A DNA stretch of 64,000 nt from Amaricoccus sp003258405 (lineage in GTDB: Bacteria > Pseudomonadota > Alphaproteobacteria > Rhodobacterales > Rhodobacteraceae): contig NZ_CP171225.1 in NCBI RefSeq assembly GCF_043226085.1, positions 558,001 to 622,000 on the forward strand. The letters run 5' to 3'. The notes under the pieces are model-generated. The model saw nothing but the letters and a program-made list of their open reading frames with translations, ran no database searches and was not told where the DNA came from. Made by a program: the position numbers and the translations under genes. Within the stretch, counting starts at the first letter, position 1. Every line of letters starts with the position of its first letter. Positions 1 through 9,368 of the stretch are shown piece after piece.

Positions 1-1069
1 CGCGGCGCTGCGCGATCGCGCCCATCTCGGCGATGGCGAGCGCGATCTGGTCGGCGGCGAAGGCCACCGGCTCGGCATGGAAATTGCCGCCGGAGACGAT
101 GCGATCCGCGGCCGTGAGCACGAGCGGATTGTCGGTCGCGGCATTGGCCTCGATCTCGAGCGTGCGCGCGCTCTGCCAGAGGAGGTCGATGCAGGCGCCG
201 GTCACCTGCGGCTGGCAGCGGATGCAATAGGGATCCTGCACCCTCGGATCGCCGGCGCGATGGCTCTCGCGGATCTCGCTCCCCGCCATCAGGTCGCGGA
301 TCACCGCCGCCGCGAGGATCTGGCCGCGATGGCCGCGGAGGCTGTGGATCTCCTCGAGGAAGGGCGCGGTCGAGCCCATGATCGCATCGGTCGAGAGCGC
401 GGAGGTCACCAGCGCCGCGCGGGCGGAGGCAAAGGCCTCGAAGAGCCCGGCGAGCGCAAAGGCGGTCGAGACCTGCGTTCCGTTGATGAGCGCGAGCCCC
501 TCCTTGGCGGAGAGCACCACCGGGGTGAGATCCGCCGCTGCGAGCGCGGCGGCCCCGGCCATCTCGCGGCCCTCGAAGGTCGCCCGCCCCTCGCCGATCA
601 TGACCGCGGCCATGTGCGCAAGCGGCGCGAGATCGCCGGAGGCTCCGACCGAGCCCTGCGCGGGGATGACCGGCAGCACGCCTTTGGCGAGCATCGCCTC
701 GAGCAGTGCGATCACCTCGGGCCGAACCCCCGAGGCGCCGCGCCCGAGCGAGAGGAGCTTCAGCACCAGGACAAGGCGCACCGTTTCCGGCTCGACCGGC
801 TCGCCCACGCCGCAGCAGTGCGAGAGGACGAGGTTGCGCTGGAGCGTCGCGGTATCTTCGGGGCGGATCTTGATGGAGGCGAGCTTCCCGAAGCCGGTAT
901 TGACACCATAGACGGGCTCCGCGCCGCTCGCCGCGGCCGCGATCCGCGCCGCCGACATCGCGATCAGCGGCCGCGCCGTTTCGGCGAGCCGTGCCGGCAG
1001 GCCTTCGCGCCAGATGCGCTCGAGTTCCGCGAGCCGCGTTTCTCCGGGGATGAGGACGAGGTCAGACAA
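1..1069 (-). CDS. hutH: Histidine ammonia-lyase (partial, C-terminus off the left edge)
   Basis: First step of histidine degradation: L-histidine to urocanate plus ammonia, in the cytoplasm. About 356 of the usual ~510 residues are present. The Ala-Ser-Gly triad that cyclises to the MIO electrophile is at residues 143-145, inside GSVGASGDLAPLAHM, and the N-terminal YGVNTGFG motif is at 54-61. The start is inferred as TTG at 1069, which overlaps the end of hutI (its stop is at 1062-1064), so the two are translationally coupled. The order hutI-hutH with a divergent hutC is a standard hut arrangement; the rest of the locus should lie to the left. Identity is certain; the TTG start is the only soft point. 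Confidence 0.96.
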   Translation of the reverse strand, partial: MSDLVLIPGETRLAELERIWREGLPARLAETARPLIAMSAARIAAAASGAEPVYGVNTGFGKLASIKIRPEDTATLQRNLVLSHCCGVGEPVEPETVRLVLVLKLLSLGRGASGVRPEVIALLEAMLAKGVLPVIPAQGSVGASGDLAPLAHMAAVMIGEGRATFEGREMAGAAALAAADLTPVVLSAKEGLALINGTQVSTAFALAGLFEAFASARAALVTSALSTDAIMGSTAPFLEEIHSLRGHRGQILAAAVIRDLMAGSEIRESHRAGDPRVQDPYCIRCQPQVTGACIDLLWQSARTLEIEANAATDNPLVLTAADRIVSGGNFHAEPVAFAADQIALAIAEMGAIAQRR

Positions 1070-2264
1070 GGGTGCCTCCGACGATGCGGGCGTGAAGCGG
1101 ATTGAAGCCGATGCGGTAGGACAGCTCGGCCGGATCGGTGATGTCCCAGATGGCGAGATCGGCGCGGAAGCCCGGCGCGATCAGGCCCCGGCCCTCGAGG
1201 CCAAGGGCGCGGGCGGCATGAACGGTCACCCCTGCCAGACATTCCGCGGGCGTCATGCGGAAGAGCGTCGCGCCCATGTTCATCGTGAGCAGCAGCGAGG
1301 TGACGGGCGAGGTGCCGGGGTTGCAGTCGGTTGCGAGCGCCATCGGCACCCCGGCTGCACGAAGCGCGGCAACCGGCGGCAGCTGCGTTTCCCGGAGCGT
1401 GTAGAAGGCGCCCGGCAGCAGGACGGCGACCGTCCCCGCGACGGCCATTGCCGCGATCCCGTCCGCTCCGAGATACTCGAGATGGTCGACCGAGAGCGCG
1501 CCGTGCCGCGCCGCCATCGCGGCGCCGCCGAGATCGGAGAGCTGCTCGGCATGAAGCTTCACCGGCAGGCCGAGCCCGGCGGCATGCTCGAAGATCCGGG
1601 CCATTTCCTCGGGCGAGAAGGCGATGCCTTCGCAGAAGCCGTCCACCGCGTCGATCAGCCCTTCGGCATTGGCGCGCGCCATGCCCGCGATCACCACGTC
1701 GCGGATGTAGCCCGCACGATCCTCGCGGCGTTCGGGCGGCAACGCATGCGCCGCGAGCCAGGTCGTGCGCACGCTCACGGGCCGCACCCTGCCGATCCGG
1801 CGGGCAACCCGCAGCATCTTGAGCTCGCTCTCGATGTCGAGCCCATAGCCCGACTTGATTTCGAGGGTCGTGACACCTTCGGCCAGCAGGGTGTCGACCC
1901 GGCGCAGGGCCGCCGCCAGCAGCTCCTCTTCCGACGCCGCACGGGTCTCGCGCACGGTGGAGAGGATGCCGCCGCCAGCCCGGGCGATCTCTTCGTAGCT
2001 GGCGCCTTCGAGCCGCATCTCGAATTCCCGCGCGCGATTGCCGCCGAAGACCACGTGGGTGTGGCAATCGATCAGACCCGGCGTCACCACCCGGCCGTCG
2101 AGATCGCGGCGGGGGGCGCCGGCGAAGGGTTCCGGCAGATCCTCCGCATCGCCCGTCCAGACGATCCGCCCCTCCCCGATCGCGATCATCGCGGGCGCGG
2201 AAAGGCGCCACCGGCCCGACGGCGCATCGAATTCCGCGATTCTGGCATTCTCGAGAAGATGCAT
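1062..2264 (-). CDS. hutI: Imidazolonepropionase
   Basis: Hydrolyses 4-imidazolone-5-propanoate to N-formimino-L-glutamate, the third step of histidine breakdown. The protein has 400 residues, normal for the amidohydrolase-fold family. The metal-binding HxH lies at residues 68-70 in PGLIDCHTHVVFGG, and the family motif LEIKSGYGL follows. It is the first gene of the leftward unit and overlaps hutH by 8 bp. Its promoter lies in the AT-rich gap shared with hutC, so HutC probably represses it and releases it on urocanate binding. Confidence 0.96.
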   Translation of the reverse strand: MHLLENARIAEFDAPSGRWRLSAPAMIAIGEGRIVWTGDAEDLPEPFAGAPRRDLDGRVVTPGLIDCHTHVVFGGNRAREFEMRLEGASYEEIARAGGGILSTVRETRAASEEELLAAALRRVDTLLAEGVTTLEIKSGYGLDIESELKMLRVARRIGRVRPVSVRTTWLAAHALPPERREDRAGYIRDVVIAGMARANAEGLIDAVDGFCEGIAFSPEEMARIFEHAAGLGLPVKLHAEQLSDLGGAAMAARHGALSVDHLEYLGADGIAAMAVAGTVAVLLPGAFYTLRETQLPPVAALRAAGVPMALATDCNPGTSPVTSLLLTMNMGATLFRMTPAECLAGVTVHAARALGLEGRGLIAPGFRADLAIWDITDPAELSYRIGFNPLHARIVGGTLV

Positions 2265-2300
2265 GTGCCCCCATGGGTCCGCATATCTGATGCGCTTTTA

Positions 2301-2310
2301 TGTATAAACA
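2301..2310. promoter_or_regulatory. Candidate HutC operator
   Basis: TGTATAAACA differs by one base from the perfect palindrome TGTATATACA, the core type of HutC/GntR operators. It lies in an AT-rich island of the divergent hutI/hutC gap, and a related half-site (GTATATGTC) starts about 18 bases downstream. The site is inferred from sequence and position only. Confidence 0.5.
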
Positions 2311-2431
2311 TATTTATCGTATATGTCTAAATCTAATTGACGTCAATCGCGCTCTGTCGGAAGGAAGGGGGAGGCCTGCGAAAGGCGCTTTGCGGGCCTC
2401 TGGCAGCCATGATCCGAATGCAGGAGACCAC

Positions 2432-3145
2432 GTGACCGAACGAGCCCCCGGCCCGACCACACCCAAGGCACAGCTCATTGCCGAGGACGTGCGCCGCCGC
2501 ATCCTCGATCGCGAATGGCGGCAGGGTGATCGGATTCCGGACGAAGCCGAGCTTGCGGTGACTTTCGGCGCGGCCCGCGCCACCGTGAACAAGGCGCTCC
2601 AGCTTCTTGCCGACGAGGGTCTTCTCGAGCGCCGCCGCCGGGCCGGCACGCGGGTTGCCGTCGATCCGGCGCGAAAGGCCACCTTCACCATCCCGGTCGT
2701 ACGCGAACAGATCGAGCAGCAAGGCATGGCCTACGCCTACCGGGTGTTCGGGCTCAGCCAGGGCTTCGCCCCGGAGGCGGTGGCGGAGCGGACCGGTGTT
2801 GCCGCGGACATGCCGCTCCTCCACCTCCAGGCCGTACATTATGGCGACGGGACACCGTTCCAGTTCGAGGACCGATGGCTCAACCCGCGGGCGGTCCCGG
2901 GCATGGAGGCGGTTGATTTCCGCCAGGTGAATGCCAATGAATGGCTGGTGCGAAACGCACCCTACCTGCGTGCCGACATGGCGTTCTCGGCCGAGAGTGC
3001 CGATGTGCGGGATGCGCAGCTGCTGGAGATCGCCGCGGGCACGGCGCTCCTGATCCTGCACCGCACAACCTGGAACGATGCCGGGCTCATCACCTCGGTA
3101 CGGATCGCCTGTCGCCCGGGGCACGTCATCCGGGCAACACCGTGA
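2432..3145 (+). CDS. hutC: GntR/HutC-family histidine utilisation repressor
   Basis: Urocanate-responsive repressor of the hut genes. The N-terminal GntR winged helix spans roughly residues 10-75 (EAELAVTFGAARATVNKAL is the recognition region). A UTRA effector domain follows from about residue 90 to 235, with the typical FQFEDRWLNP segment. The GTG start at 2432 is chosen because CAGGAGACC precedes it at the right distance; the frame is open further upstream to 2300, but that would place the start inside the operator. With this start it is 237 residues, matching the family. It is transcribed divergently from hutI and convergently with the PLP enzyme gene, with a 16-bp gap. Confidence 0.93.
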   Translation: MTERAPGPTTPKAQLIAEDVRRRILDREWRQGDRIPDEAELAVTFGAARATVNKALQLLADEGLLERRRRAGTRVAVDPARKATFTIPVVREQIEQQGMAYAYRVFGLSQGFAPEAVAERTGVAADMPLLHLQAVHYGDGTPFQFEDRWLNPRAVPGMEAVDFRQVNANEWLVRNAPYLRADMAFSAESADVRDAQLLEIAAGTALLILHRTTWNDAGLITSVRIACRPGHVIRATP

Positions 3146-3161
3146 CGGCGGCGGCCGGCCT

Positions 3162-4292
<1,131 letters not shown>

Positions 4293-4318
4293 CGGCGGAT
4301 CCTCAGGGTTGCGGGCGT

Positions 4319-4729
4319 TCACCGGGCGGCAGGGCGGCGGACCGCGACCAGCTCCATTTCGACGGCGAACCCGTGATGGAGGCAGGGCACCGGCACCACC
4401 GCGCGCGCCGGGCGGTGCGCGCCAAAATGCGCGGCGAAGATCCGGTTGAAGGCGCCCCATTGGGCGATGTCGGCGATGTAGACGGTGGCCTTCACCACGT
4501 GGGCGAGATCGCTTCCCGCCGCATCGAGGATGGCGGCGGCGCTCCGGAGCACGCATTCGGCCTGCAGCTCGAAGGGCAGTGTGGCATCGGGCGCACCACC
4601 CGGCTCGACGGGCAGAAGCCCGGAGACGAAGACGAGATCGCCCGCAACCGCGGCCTGGGAATAATGCCCGCCCGGCGCGGCGGCGGCGGGGGTCTCGATG
4701 AGTTCGATGGATGCGGGTCCGGCGGACAT
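4319..4729 (-). CDS. RidA/YjgF-family enamine/imine deaminase
   Basis: A 136-residue RidA-fold protein. Family features include GGHYSQAAVAGDLVFVSG near the N-terminus and the DLAHVVKATVYIADI segment at the centre. The conserved arginine region is represented by HRPARAVVPV. RidA proteins hydrolyse reactive enamines/imines such as 2-aminoacrylate released by PLP lyases. It is the first gene of a two-gene unit with the PLP enzyme just downstream, which fits a partner that clears that enzyme's imine product. A short inverted repeat lies between it and the divergent regulator. Confidence 0.88.
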   Translation of the reverse strand: MSAGPASIELIETPAAAAPGGHYSQAAVAGDLVFVSGLLPVEPGGAPDATLPFELQAECVLRSAAAILDAAGSDLAHVVKATVYIADIAQWGAFNRIFAAHFGAHRPARAVVPVPCLHHGFAVEMELVAVRRPAAR

Positions 4730-4785
4730 TCGGCTGAGCCTTTCTGATCGGGGCTTGCGCGGCGCGCGCAGGCCGTGGCACAGAT

Positions 4786-4802
4786 CTGTCAGGAACTGAC
4801 AG
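4786..4802. promoter_or_regulatory. 17-bp perfect inverted repeat, candidate operator of the DauR-like regulator
   Basis: CTGTCAG-GAA-CTGACAG: two perfect 7-base arms around a 3-base spacer. It is in the 98-bp divergent gap, 57 bp from ridA and 25 bp before the regulator start, where a repressor could control both directions. Confidence 0.6.
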
Positions 4803-4827
4803 TTTCCATTAGTCAGGATTGGACATT

Positions 4828-5463
4828 ATGTCAACACTCTCCGAGCATGACCTCCTGCTCCGCGAGGCGGCGAAGATCGTGGAGGCGCTGGCCGGGACTT
4901 TCGCGCCGCTCTGCGAGGTGGTGCTGCACGATCTCCGCGATCCCGACCACGCCATCGCCCGGATCGAGAACAATCTCTCGGGCCGGAGCGCGGGCGAGCC
5001 CGCGACCGAGCTTGGCCTCGCCCGCATCGCCGACCCGGATTTCCCCGACATGCTCGTGGGCTACCCCAACCGCTTTCCGGACGGCCGCGCGGTCAAGAGC
5101 ACGTCGATCGGCATCCGGGATTCCTCCGGCGCGTTCGTCGCGGCGATCTGCCTCAACGTCGATATCTCCTATCTCCGCTCGATGTCGGCCTATCTCGAAG
5201 AATTCACCGGCACACGGCCGGTCGAGGCTCCGGTGGAAACCCTCGCCCCCGCCCCCTCCGGCCCGCCGCTCGAGGATGTGATCCAGCGCTATGCCAGTCA
5301 GCGCAACAAGGAGCCCCGCGCGCTCTCGAGCATCGAGAAACGCGCGCTCATTGCCGAGCTCGACGCTGGCGGATACCTGCGGATGCGCGGCGCAGCCGAT
5401 ACGGTGGCGCGGCTCATCGGAGGCTCACGCAGCAGCGTCTACTATTATCTGGGCAAGAGTTGA
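4828..5463 (+). CDS. YheO/DauR-type PAS-HTH transcriptional regulator
   Basis: 211 residues in two parts. An N-terminal YheO-like PAS domain (about 10-120) carries LCEVVLHDLRDPDHAI and the SIGIRDSSGAFVAAICLNVDIS segment. A C-terminal helix-turn-helix (about 155-208) carries the RMRGAADTVARLIGGSRSSV recognition region. The characterised relative DauR represses D-arginine catabolism, so regulation by an amino acid or its imine product is reasonable. ATG 4828 is preferred over TTG 4819 because AGGA at 4815-4818 is spaced for it. It is divergent from ridA and the PLP lyase, presumably its targets. Confidence 0.87.
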   Translation: MSTLSEHDLLLREAAKIVEALAGTFAPLCEVVLHDLRDPDHAIARIENNLSGRSAGEPATELGLARIADPDFPDMLVGYPNRFPDGRAVKSTSIGIRDSSGAFVAAICLNVDISYLRSMSAYLEEFTGTRPVEAPVETLAPAPSGPPLEDVIQRYASQRNKEPRALSSIEKRALIAELDAGGYLRMRGAADTVARLIGGSRSSVYYYLGKS

Positions 5464-5514
5464 GCCGCACCCCGGCGGCACCACGCGACGCGGGCCGCCG
5501 GGGCGCGGGCCCGA

Positions 5515-6888
5515 TCAGCCGAAGACGGCGCTCAGCGCGCCATCGACCGCATCGGTGATCCGGTCGATTTCGTCGGCAGTGGCGATCAGCGCGGGGCTGA
5601 AGCAGAGCGTGTTGTTGAACCCCGGCAGCGAGCGGTTCGTCATGCCGATGATGACGCCGCGCGCATTGGCCTCGGCGACGACCTTCTGCACCATGCCCTC
5701 GGCCATCGGCTCCCTGGTCTCGCGATCGGCCACGAGCTCGGCGCCGGCAAAGAGCCCGCGCCCGCGCACGTCGCCGATCACCGCATGGCGCTCCATCAGC
5801 GCCCTCAGGTTGGCCTCGAGCCGCTCACCCATCACCCTCGTGTTCCCGAGCAGGTTCTCCTCCTCGATGATCCGCATGTTCTCGAGCGCCGCCGCGGGCC
5901 CTGCCGCGCAGCCGCCAAAGGTCGAGATATCGCGGAAGTACGACAGCGGATCGCTGGCATCGTCCTTGAACTGCTCGAACACCGCCTCGGTCGTCACCGT
6001 GCAGGAGATCGCCGCATAGCCCGAGGCCACCCCCTTGGCCATGGTCACGAAATCCGGCTTCACGCCGTAGTTCTGGTAGCCGAACCATTCGCCGGTACGG
6101 CCGATGCCGCAGACAACCTCGTCGATGTGCAGCAGCACCTCGTATTTCCGGCAGATCTCCTGGACCTTCTCCCAGTAGCCCTCGGGCGGCGTGATGACCC
6201 CGCCCCCGGCGGTGATCGGCTCGAGGCATAGGAGGCCGACCGTGTCGGGACCCTCGCGCAGGATCACCTCCTCGATCGCCTCTGCCGCGCGCTCGCCGTA
6301 ATTCTCCACATCCCACTGCTTGCGGTATTCGAGGCAATGCGGCACCGAGGCGAAGTCGCCGGGATACGGCCCGTAGAGCGCCACGCGCTCCGGCTGGCCG
6401 CAGGCGGCAAGCACGCCGATCGTGGTGCCGTGATAGTCGCGCTCGCGGAACAGGATCTTCGACTTCCGCCCGCCGTGATGCCGCGCCGAGATCTGGCGCA
6501 CCATCTTGAAGACCTTCTCGTTGGCCTCGGAGCCCGAGTTCGAATAGTAGACACGCGAAAGCCCCGGCATCTTTTCGATGAGCCGCTCGGCGAAAAGCGC
6601 GCCCGGCACCGAGCCGAGGCTCTGGGCGAAGTAGTTCATCTCGACGAGCTGGTCGCGCACCGCATCGGCAATCGACTCGCGGCCGTAGCCGACGTTCACC
6701 GTCCAGACCCCGCCCGAGAGCGCATCGAGAAACTCCCGGCCCTTCTGGTCCCAGACCGTCATCCCCCGCCCGCGCACGATGATGCGCGGATCAGTGGTTT
6801 CCAGCGCCTTGTGCTGGAACATGTGGTGCCAGACATGGGCCCGATCGAGCTCTGTCACGCGATTCATGTCGTTTGTCAGCAATGTCAT
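5515..6888 (-). CDS. tpa: Class III aminotransferase, probably taurine (or hypotaurine):pyruvate aminotransferase
   Basis: A 457-residue class III PLP aminotransferase. K285 in FVTMAKGVASG is the PLP lysine, HIDEVVCGIGRTGEWFG is the cofactor-aspartate region, and YSNSGSEANEKVFK is the phosphate cup. The N-terminus reads like Tpa enzymes, which convert taurine plus pyruvate to sulfoacetaldehyde plus alanine. The linked alanine dehydrogenase gene supports this because it would regenerate pyruvate. No xsc is present in the window, so another omega-amino donor such as hypotaurine remains possible. GAGGAG precedes the ATG at 6888. It is divergent from an XRE-cupin regulator. Confidence 0.82.
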   Translation of the reverse strand: MTLLTNDMNRVTELDRAHVWHHMFQHKALETTDPRIIVRGRGMTVWDQKGREFLDALSGGVWTVNVGYGRESIADAVRDQLVEMNYFAQSLGSVPGALFAERLIEKMPGLSRVYYSNSGSEANEKVFKMVRQISARHHGGRKSKILFRERDYHGTTIGVLAACGQPERVALYGPYPGDFASVPHCLEYRKQWDVENYGERAAEAIEEVILREGPDTVGLLCLEPITAGGGVITPPEGYWEKVQEICRKYEVLLHIDEVVCGIGRTGEWFGYQNYGVKPDFVTMAKGVASGYAAISCTVTTEAVFEQFKDDASDPLSYFRDISTFGGCAAGPAAALENMRIIEEENLLGNTRVMGERLEANLRALMERHAVIGDVRGRGLFAGAELVADRETREPMAEGMVQKVVAEANARGVIIGMTNRSLPGFNNTLCFSPALIATADEIDRITDAVDGALSAVFG

Positions 6889-7039
6889 CGGGAACTCCTC
6901 GGGCAACCGGTCGCCACCATAGTGGCACATGATCCGGCGCCGCAAACAATCCTTTATTCGCCCTGGGCAAGCGCTTGTAAATCCAAGGTTGCGGGGCGAG
7001 TATTGGCGGATTCTGAACACCACAAAACGGGAGAGAGCC

Positions 7040-7588
7040 ATGGAAGGCAAAGTCGGCGCCAGACTCAGATCCCTGCGCGAGGGGCGCGGGATCTCGCAAC
7101 GCGAACTTGCCCGCAGGACCGGCGTTCCCAACTCGACGATCTCGCTGATCGAGAGCGGCAAGAGCAGCCCGTCGGTCGGGGCGCTGAAGCGCATCCTCGA
7201 CGGGTTGCCCGTCGGGCTCGCAGAGTTCTTCGCCTACGAGCCAGAGGCGCCGCGCACCTTCTTCTTCGCTGCCGAGGATCTCAAGGAGATCGGCAAGGGC
7301 GGCATCTCCTATCTCCAGATCGGCAGCGGCTCCGAGGGCCGCACGCTCCAGATGCTGCGAGAGACCTACCAGCCTGGCGCCGATACCGGCCGCATCCCGC
7401 TCAGCCACCGCGGCGAGGAGGCCGGGATCATACTCTCCGGCCGCCTCGAGGTCTTCGTCGACGGCGAGCGGCGCATCCTCGGCCCTGGAGACGCCTATGC
7501 CTTCCAGAGCCAGCTTCCGCACCGGTTCCGCGCCGTCGGCGGCGAGCCGTGCCATGTGGTGAGCGCCTGCACGCCGTCGAGCTTCTGA
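7040..7588 (+). CDS. XRE-family regulator with C-terminal cupin domain
   Basis: 182 residues. A Cro/CI-type helix-turn-helix (about 6-60, GISQRELARRTGVPNSTISL) is joined to a cupin domain (about 105-178, with SHRGEEAGIILSGRLEVFVDGE). This PuuR-like layout usually reports on a small amine or amino acid bound in the cupin. It sits 151 bp from and divergent to the aminotransferase gene, its likeliest target. GGGAGAGA precedes the ATG. Confidence 0.9.
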   Translation: MEGKVGARLRSLREGRGISQRELARRTGVPNSTISLIESGKSSPSVGALKRILDGLPVGLAEFFAYEPEAPRTFFFAAEDLKEIGKGGISYLQIGSGSEGRTLQMLRETYQPGADTGRIPLSHRGEEAGIILSGRLEVFVDGERRILGPGDAYAFQSQLPHRFRAVGGEPCHVVSACTPSSF

Positions 7589-7627
7589 TCCGGCGCCCGC
7601 GAGAGGACGCGCGGCGGCCACCGCGCC

Positions 7628-8743
7628 TCAGGCGAGGACCGCGGCGAGCTCCACATGGTCGCGGCCCTGAGCGCGCGCCACCGGGCCGTTGGTGATCCGG
7701 CCGGCGTGGATGTTGAGCCCGTTGGCGAGGTTCGCATCTTCCCGGCAGGCCTGCTTCCAGCCCTTGTCGGCGAGCGCGAGCAGGAAGGGCTGCGTTGCGT
7801 TCCCGAGTGCGATGGTCGAGGTACGCGACACCGCGCCGGGCATGTTGGCGACGCAGTAGTGCATGATGCCATCGACCTCGTAGACCGGATCGTCATGCGT
7901 CGTGGCCTTCGAGGTCTCCGCGCACCCGCCCTGATCGATCGCCACATCGACAATGGCCGAGCCCGGCTTCATCGTGGCGAGATGGGCCCGCGTGATGATC
8001 TTCGGCGCCTCGGCCCCCGGGATCAGCACCGCGCCCACGACCATGTCGGCCCGCGCGATCAGCTCGTCCGTCGCCTGACCGGAGGCATAGCGGCAGTTGA
8101 AGAGATGGCCGAACCGCTCGTCGAGCTGGCGGAGCCGCGGCAGCGAGAGATCGAGCACGGTTACATCCGCGCCCATCCCCGCCGCGATGCGGGCCGCATT
8201 GGTGCCGACAACGCCGCCGCCGATCACAACGACCTCCGCGGGTGTCACCCCCGGCACACCGGCGAGCAACACGCCGCGCCCGCCATTGGCCTTCTGGAGC
8301 GTCCAGGCTCCCATCTGCGGCGCAAGCCGCCCGGCCACTTCCGACATCGGCGCCAGCAGCGGCAGCCCGCCGAAATTGTCCGTGACGGTTTCGTAGGCGA
8401 TGCAGGTTGCGCCCGAGGCCAGCAGGTCATCGGTCTGAGCCGTGTCGGGTGCAAGGTGGAGATAGGTGAACAGCAGCTGGCCCTCGCGCAGCATGCGCCG
8501 CTCGGCCACCTGAGGCTCCTTCACCTTCACCACCATCTCCGCCCAGGCAAAGACTTCCTCGGCTGTTTCAACAATCTGCGCTCCGATCGCGAGATAGTCG
8601 GCATCCGCAAACCCCGCGCCGATACCGGCGCCGGTCTCCACCATCACCTCATGACCACGGGCGATCGCATCCCGCGCCGCGGTGGGCGTGACACCCACTC
8701 GATATTCCTGGTTCTTGATTTCCTTGGGACATCCGATACGCAT
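7628..8743 (-). CDS. ald: Alanine dehydrogenase
   Basis: 371 residues, the canonical length. It catalyses NAD-dependent oxidative deamination of L-alanine to pyruvate, or the reverse. The N-terminal signature RIGCPKEIKNQEYRVGVTP and the NAD-binding VVIGGGVVGTNAARIA are clear, as is the catalytic-region VDVAIDQGG. The start ATG at 8743 has GGAGGAA upstream. Together with the aminotransferase it would recycle alanine to pyruvate and ammonium in taurine or omega-amino-acid use. It is divergent from an Lrp-type regulator. Confidence 0.96.
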   Translation of the reverse strand: MRIGCPKEIKNQEYRVGVTPTAARDAIARGHEVMVETGAGIGAGFADADYLAIGAQIVETAEEVFAWAEMVVKVKEPQVAERRMLREGQLLFTYLHLAPDTAQTDDLLASGATCIAYETVTDNFGGLPLLAPMSEVAGRLAPQMGAWTLQKANGGRGVLLAGVPGVTPAEVVVIGGGVVGTNAARIAAGMGADVTVLDLSLPRLRQLDERFGHLFNCRYASGQATDELIARADMVVGAVLIPGAEAPKIITRAHLATMKPGSAIVDVAIDQGGCAETSKATTHDDPVYEVDGIMHYCVANMPGAVSRTSTIALGNATQPFLLALADKGWKQACREDANLANGLNIHAGRITNGPVARAQGRDHVELAAVLA

Positions 8744-8880
8744 GTCGTGTTCCTCCCCGATTTGCGTTCTTGTGCGCGCCAGAATATCGCAGGCGTTCCG
8801 CATTACGGGTGATTTCTGCGCCCCGGGCCCCGGCTCCCATGCAATTTCCTTGCGCTGATTGCCGGTTTCGCAAGAAAATC

Positions 8881-9348
8881 GTGCGCGTGGTGATTCTCGA
8901 TGAAACGGACCGGCGGCTGCTGCGGGCCTTGCAGCGGAATGGCCGGATATCCAACGCCGAGCTCGGAGCAGCCGTGGCGCTCTCCCCCTCGGCCTGTCAC
9001 CGCAGGGTCGCACGGCTCGAGGCCTCGGGGGCCATCGCCGCCTATGTCGCCCTTCTCGACCGCACCGTGTTCAATCGCCGTACCACAGTCTTTGTGGAGA
9101 TCCGTCTCACCAGCCAGGCGGAGGCGTTGCTCGACGCCTTCGAGGCCGCGATCGCCCGGATCCCGGAGATCCTGGAGTGTCACCTCATGGCTGGCACCGC
9201 CGACTATCTCGTCAAGATCGCTGTGCGCGATGCCGAGGAATTCGCCGCGCTCCACCGCCGCCATCTCTCCCGTCTGCCCGGCGTGGCACAAATGCAGTCG
9301 AACTTTTCGCTCCGCCGGGTCCGCGAGACGACGGAGATCCCGGTCTGA
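8881..9348 (+). CDS. Lrp/AsnC-family transcriptional regulator
   Basis: About 155 residues. An N-terminal AsnC-type helix-turn-helix begins LDETDRRLLRALQRNGR, and a C-terminal RAM effector domain contains ECHLMAGTADYLVKI. Lrp-type regulators divergent to ald (AldR, BkdR-like) typically activate it with alanine as ligand, and this gene is divergent from ald. The start is uncertain: no good ribosome-binding site is visible, and GTG at 8881, 8887 or 8890, or ATG at 8839, are all in frame. Family alignment favours the GTG codons just before LDETD. Confidence 0.9.
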   Translation: MRVVILDETDRRLLRALQRNGRISNAELGAAVALSPSACHRRVARLEASGAIAAYVALLDRTVFNRRTTVFVEIRLTSQAEALLDAFEAAIARIPEILECHLMAGTADYLVKIAVRDAEEFAALHRRHLSRLPGVAQMQSNFSLRRVRETTEIPV

Positions 9349-9368
9349 GCCGCCTCGCTGAGCTCAGC

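Noticed and set aside
1014..2330. 438-codon plus-strand frame opposite hutI
   Set aside because: Shadow of hutI, and it would read through the hut operator region.
2300..2431. Upstream extension of hutC to 2300
   Set aside because: Residues before the GTG at 2432 do not resemble the family, and the start would sit within the candidate operator.
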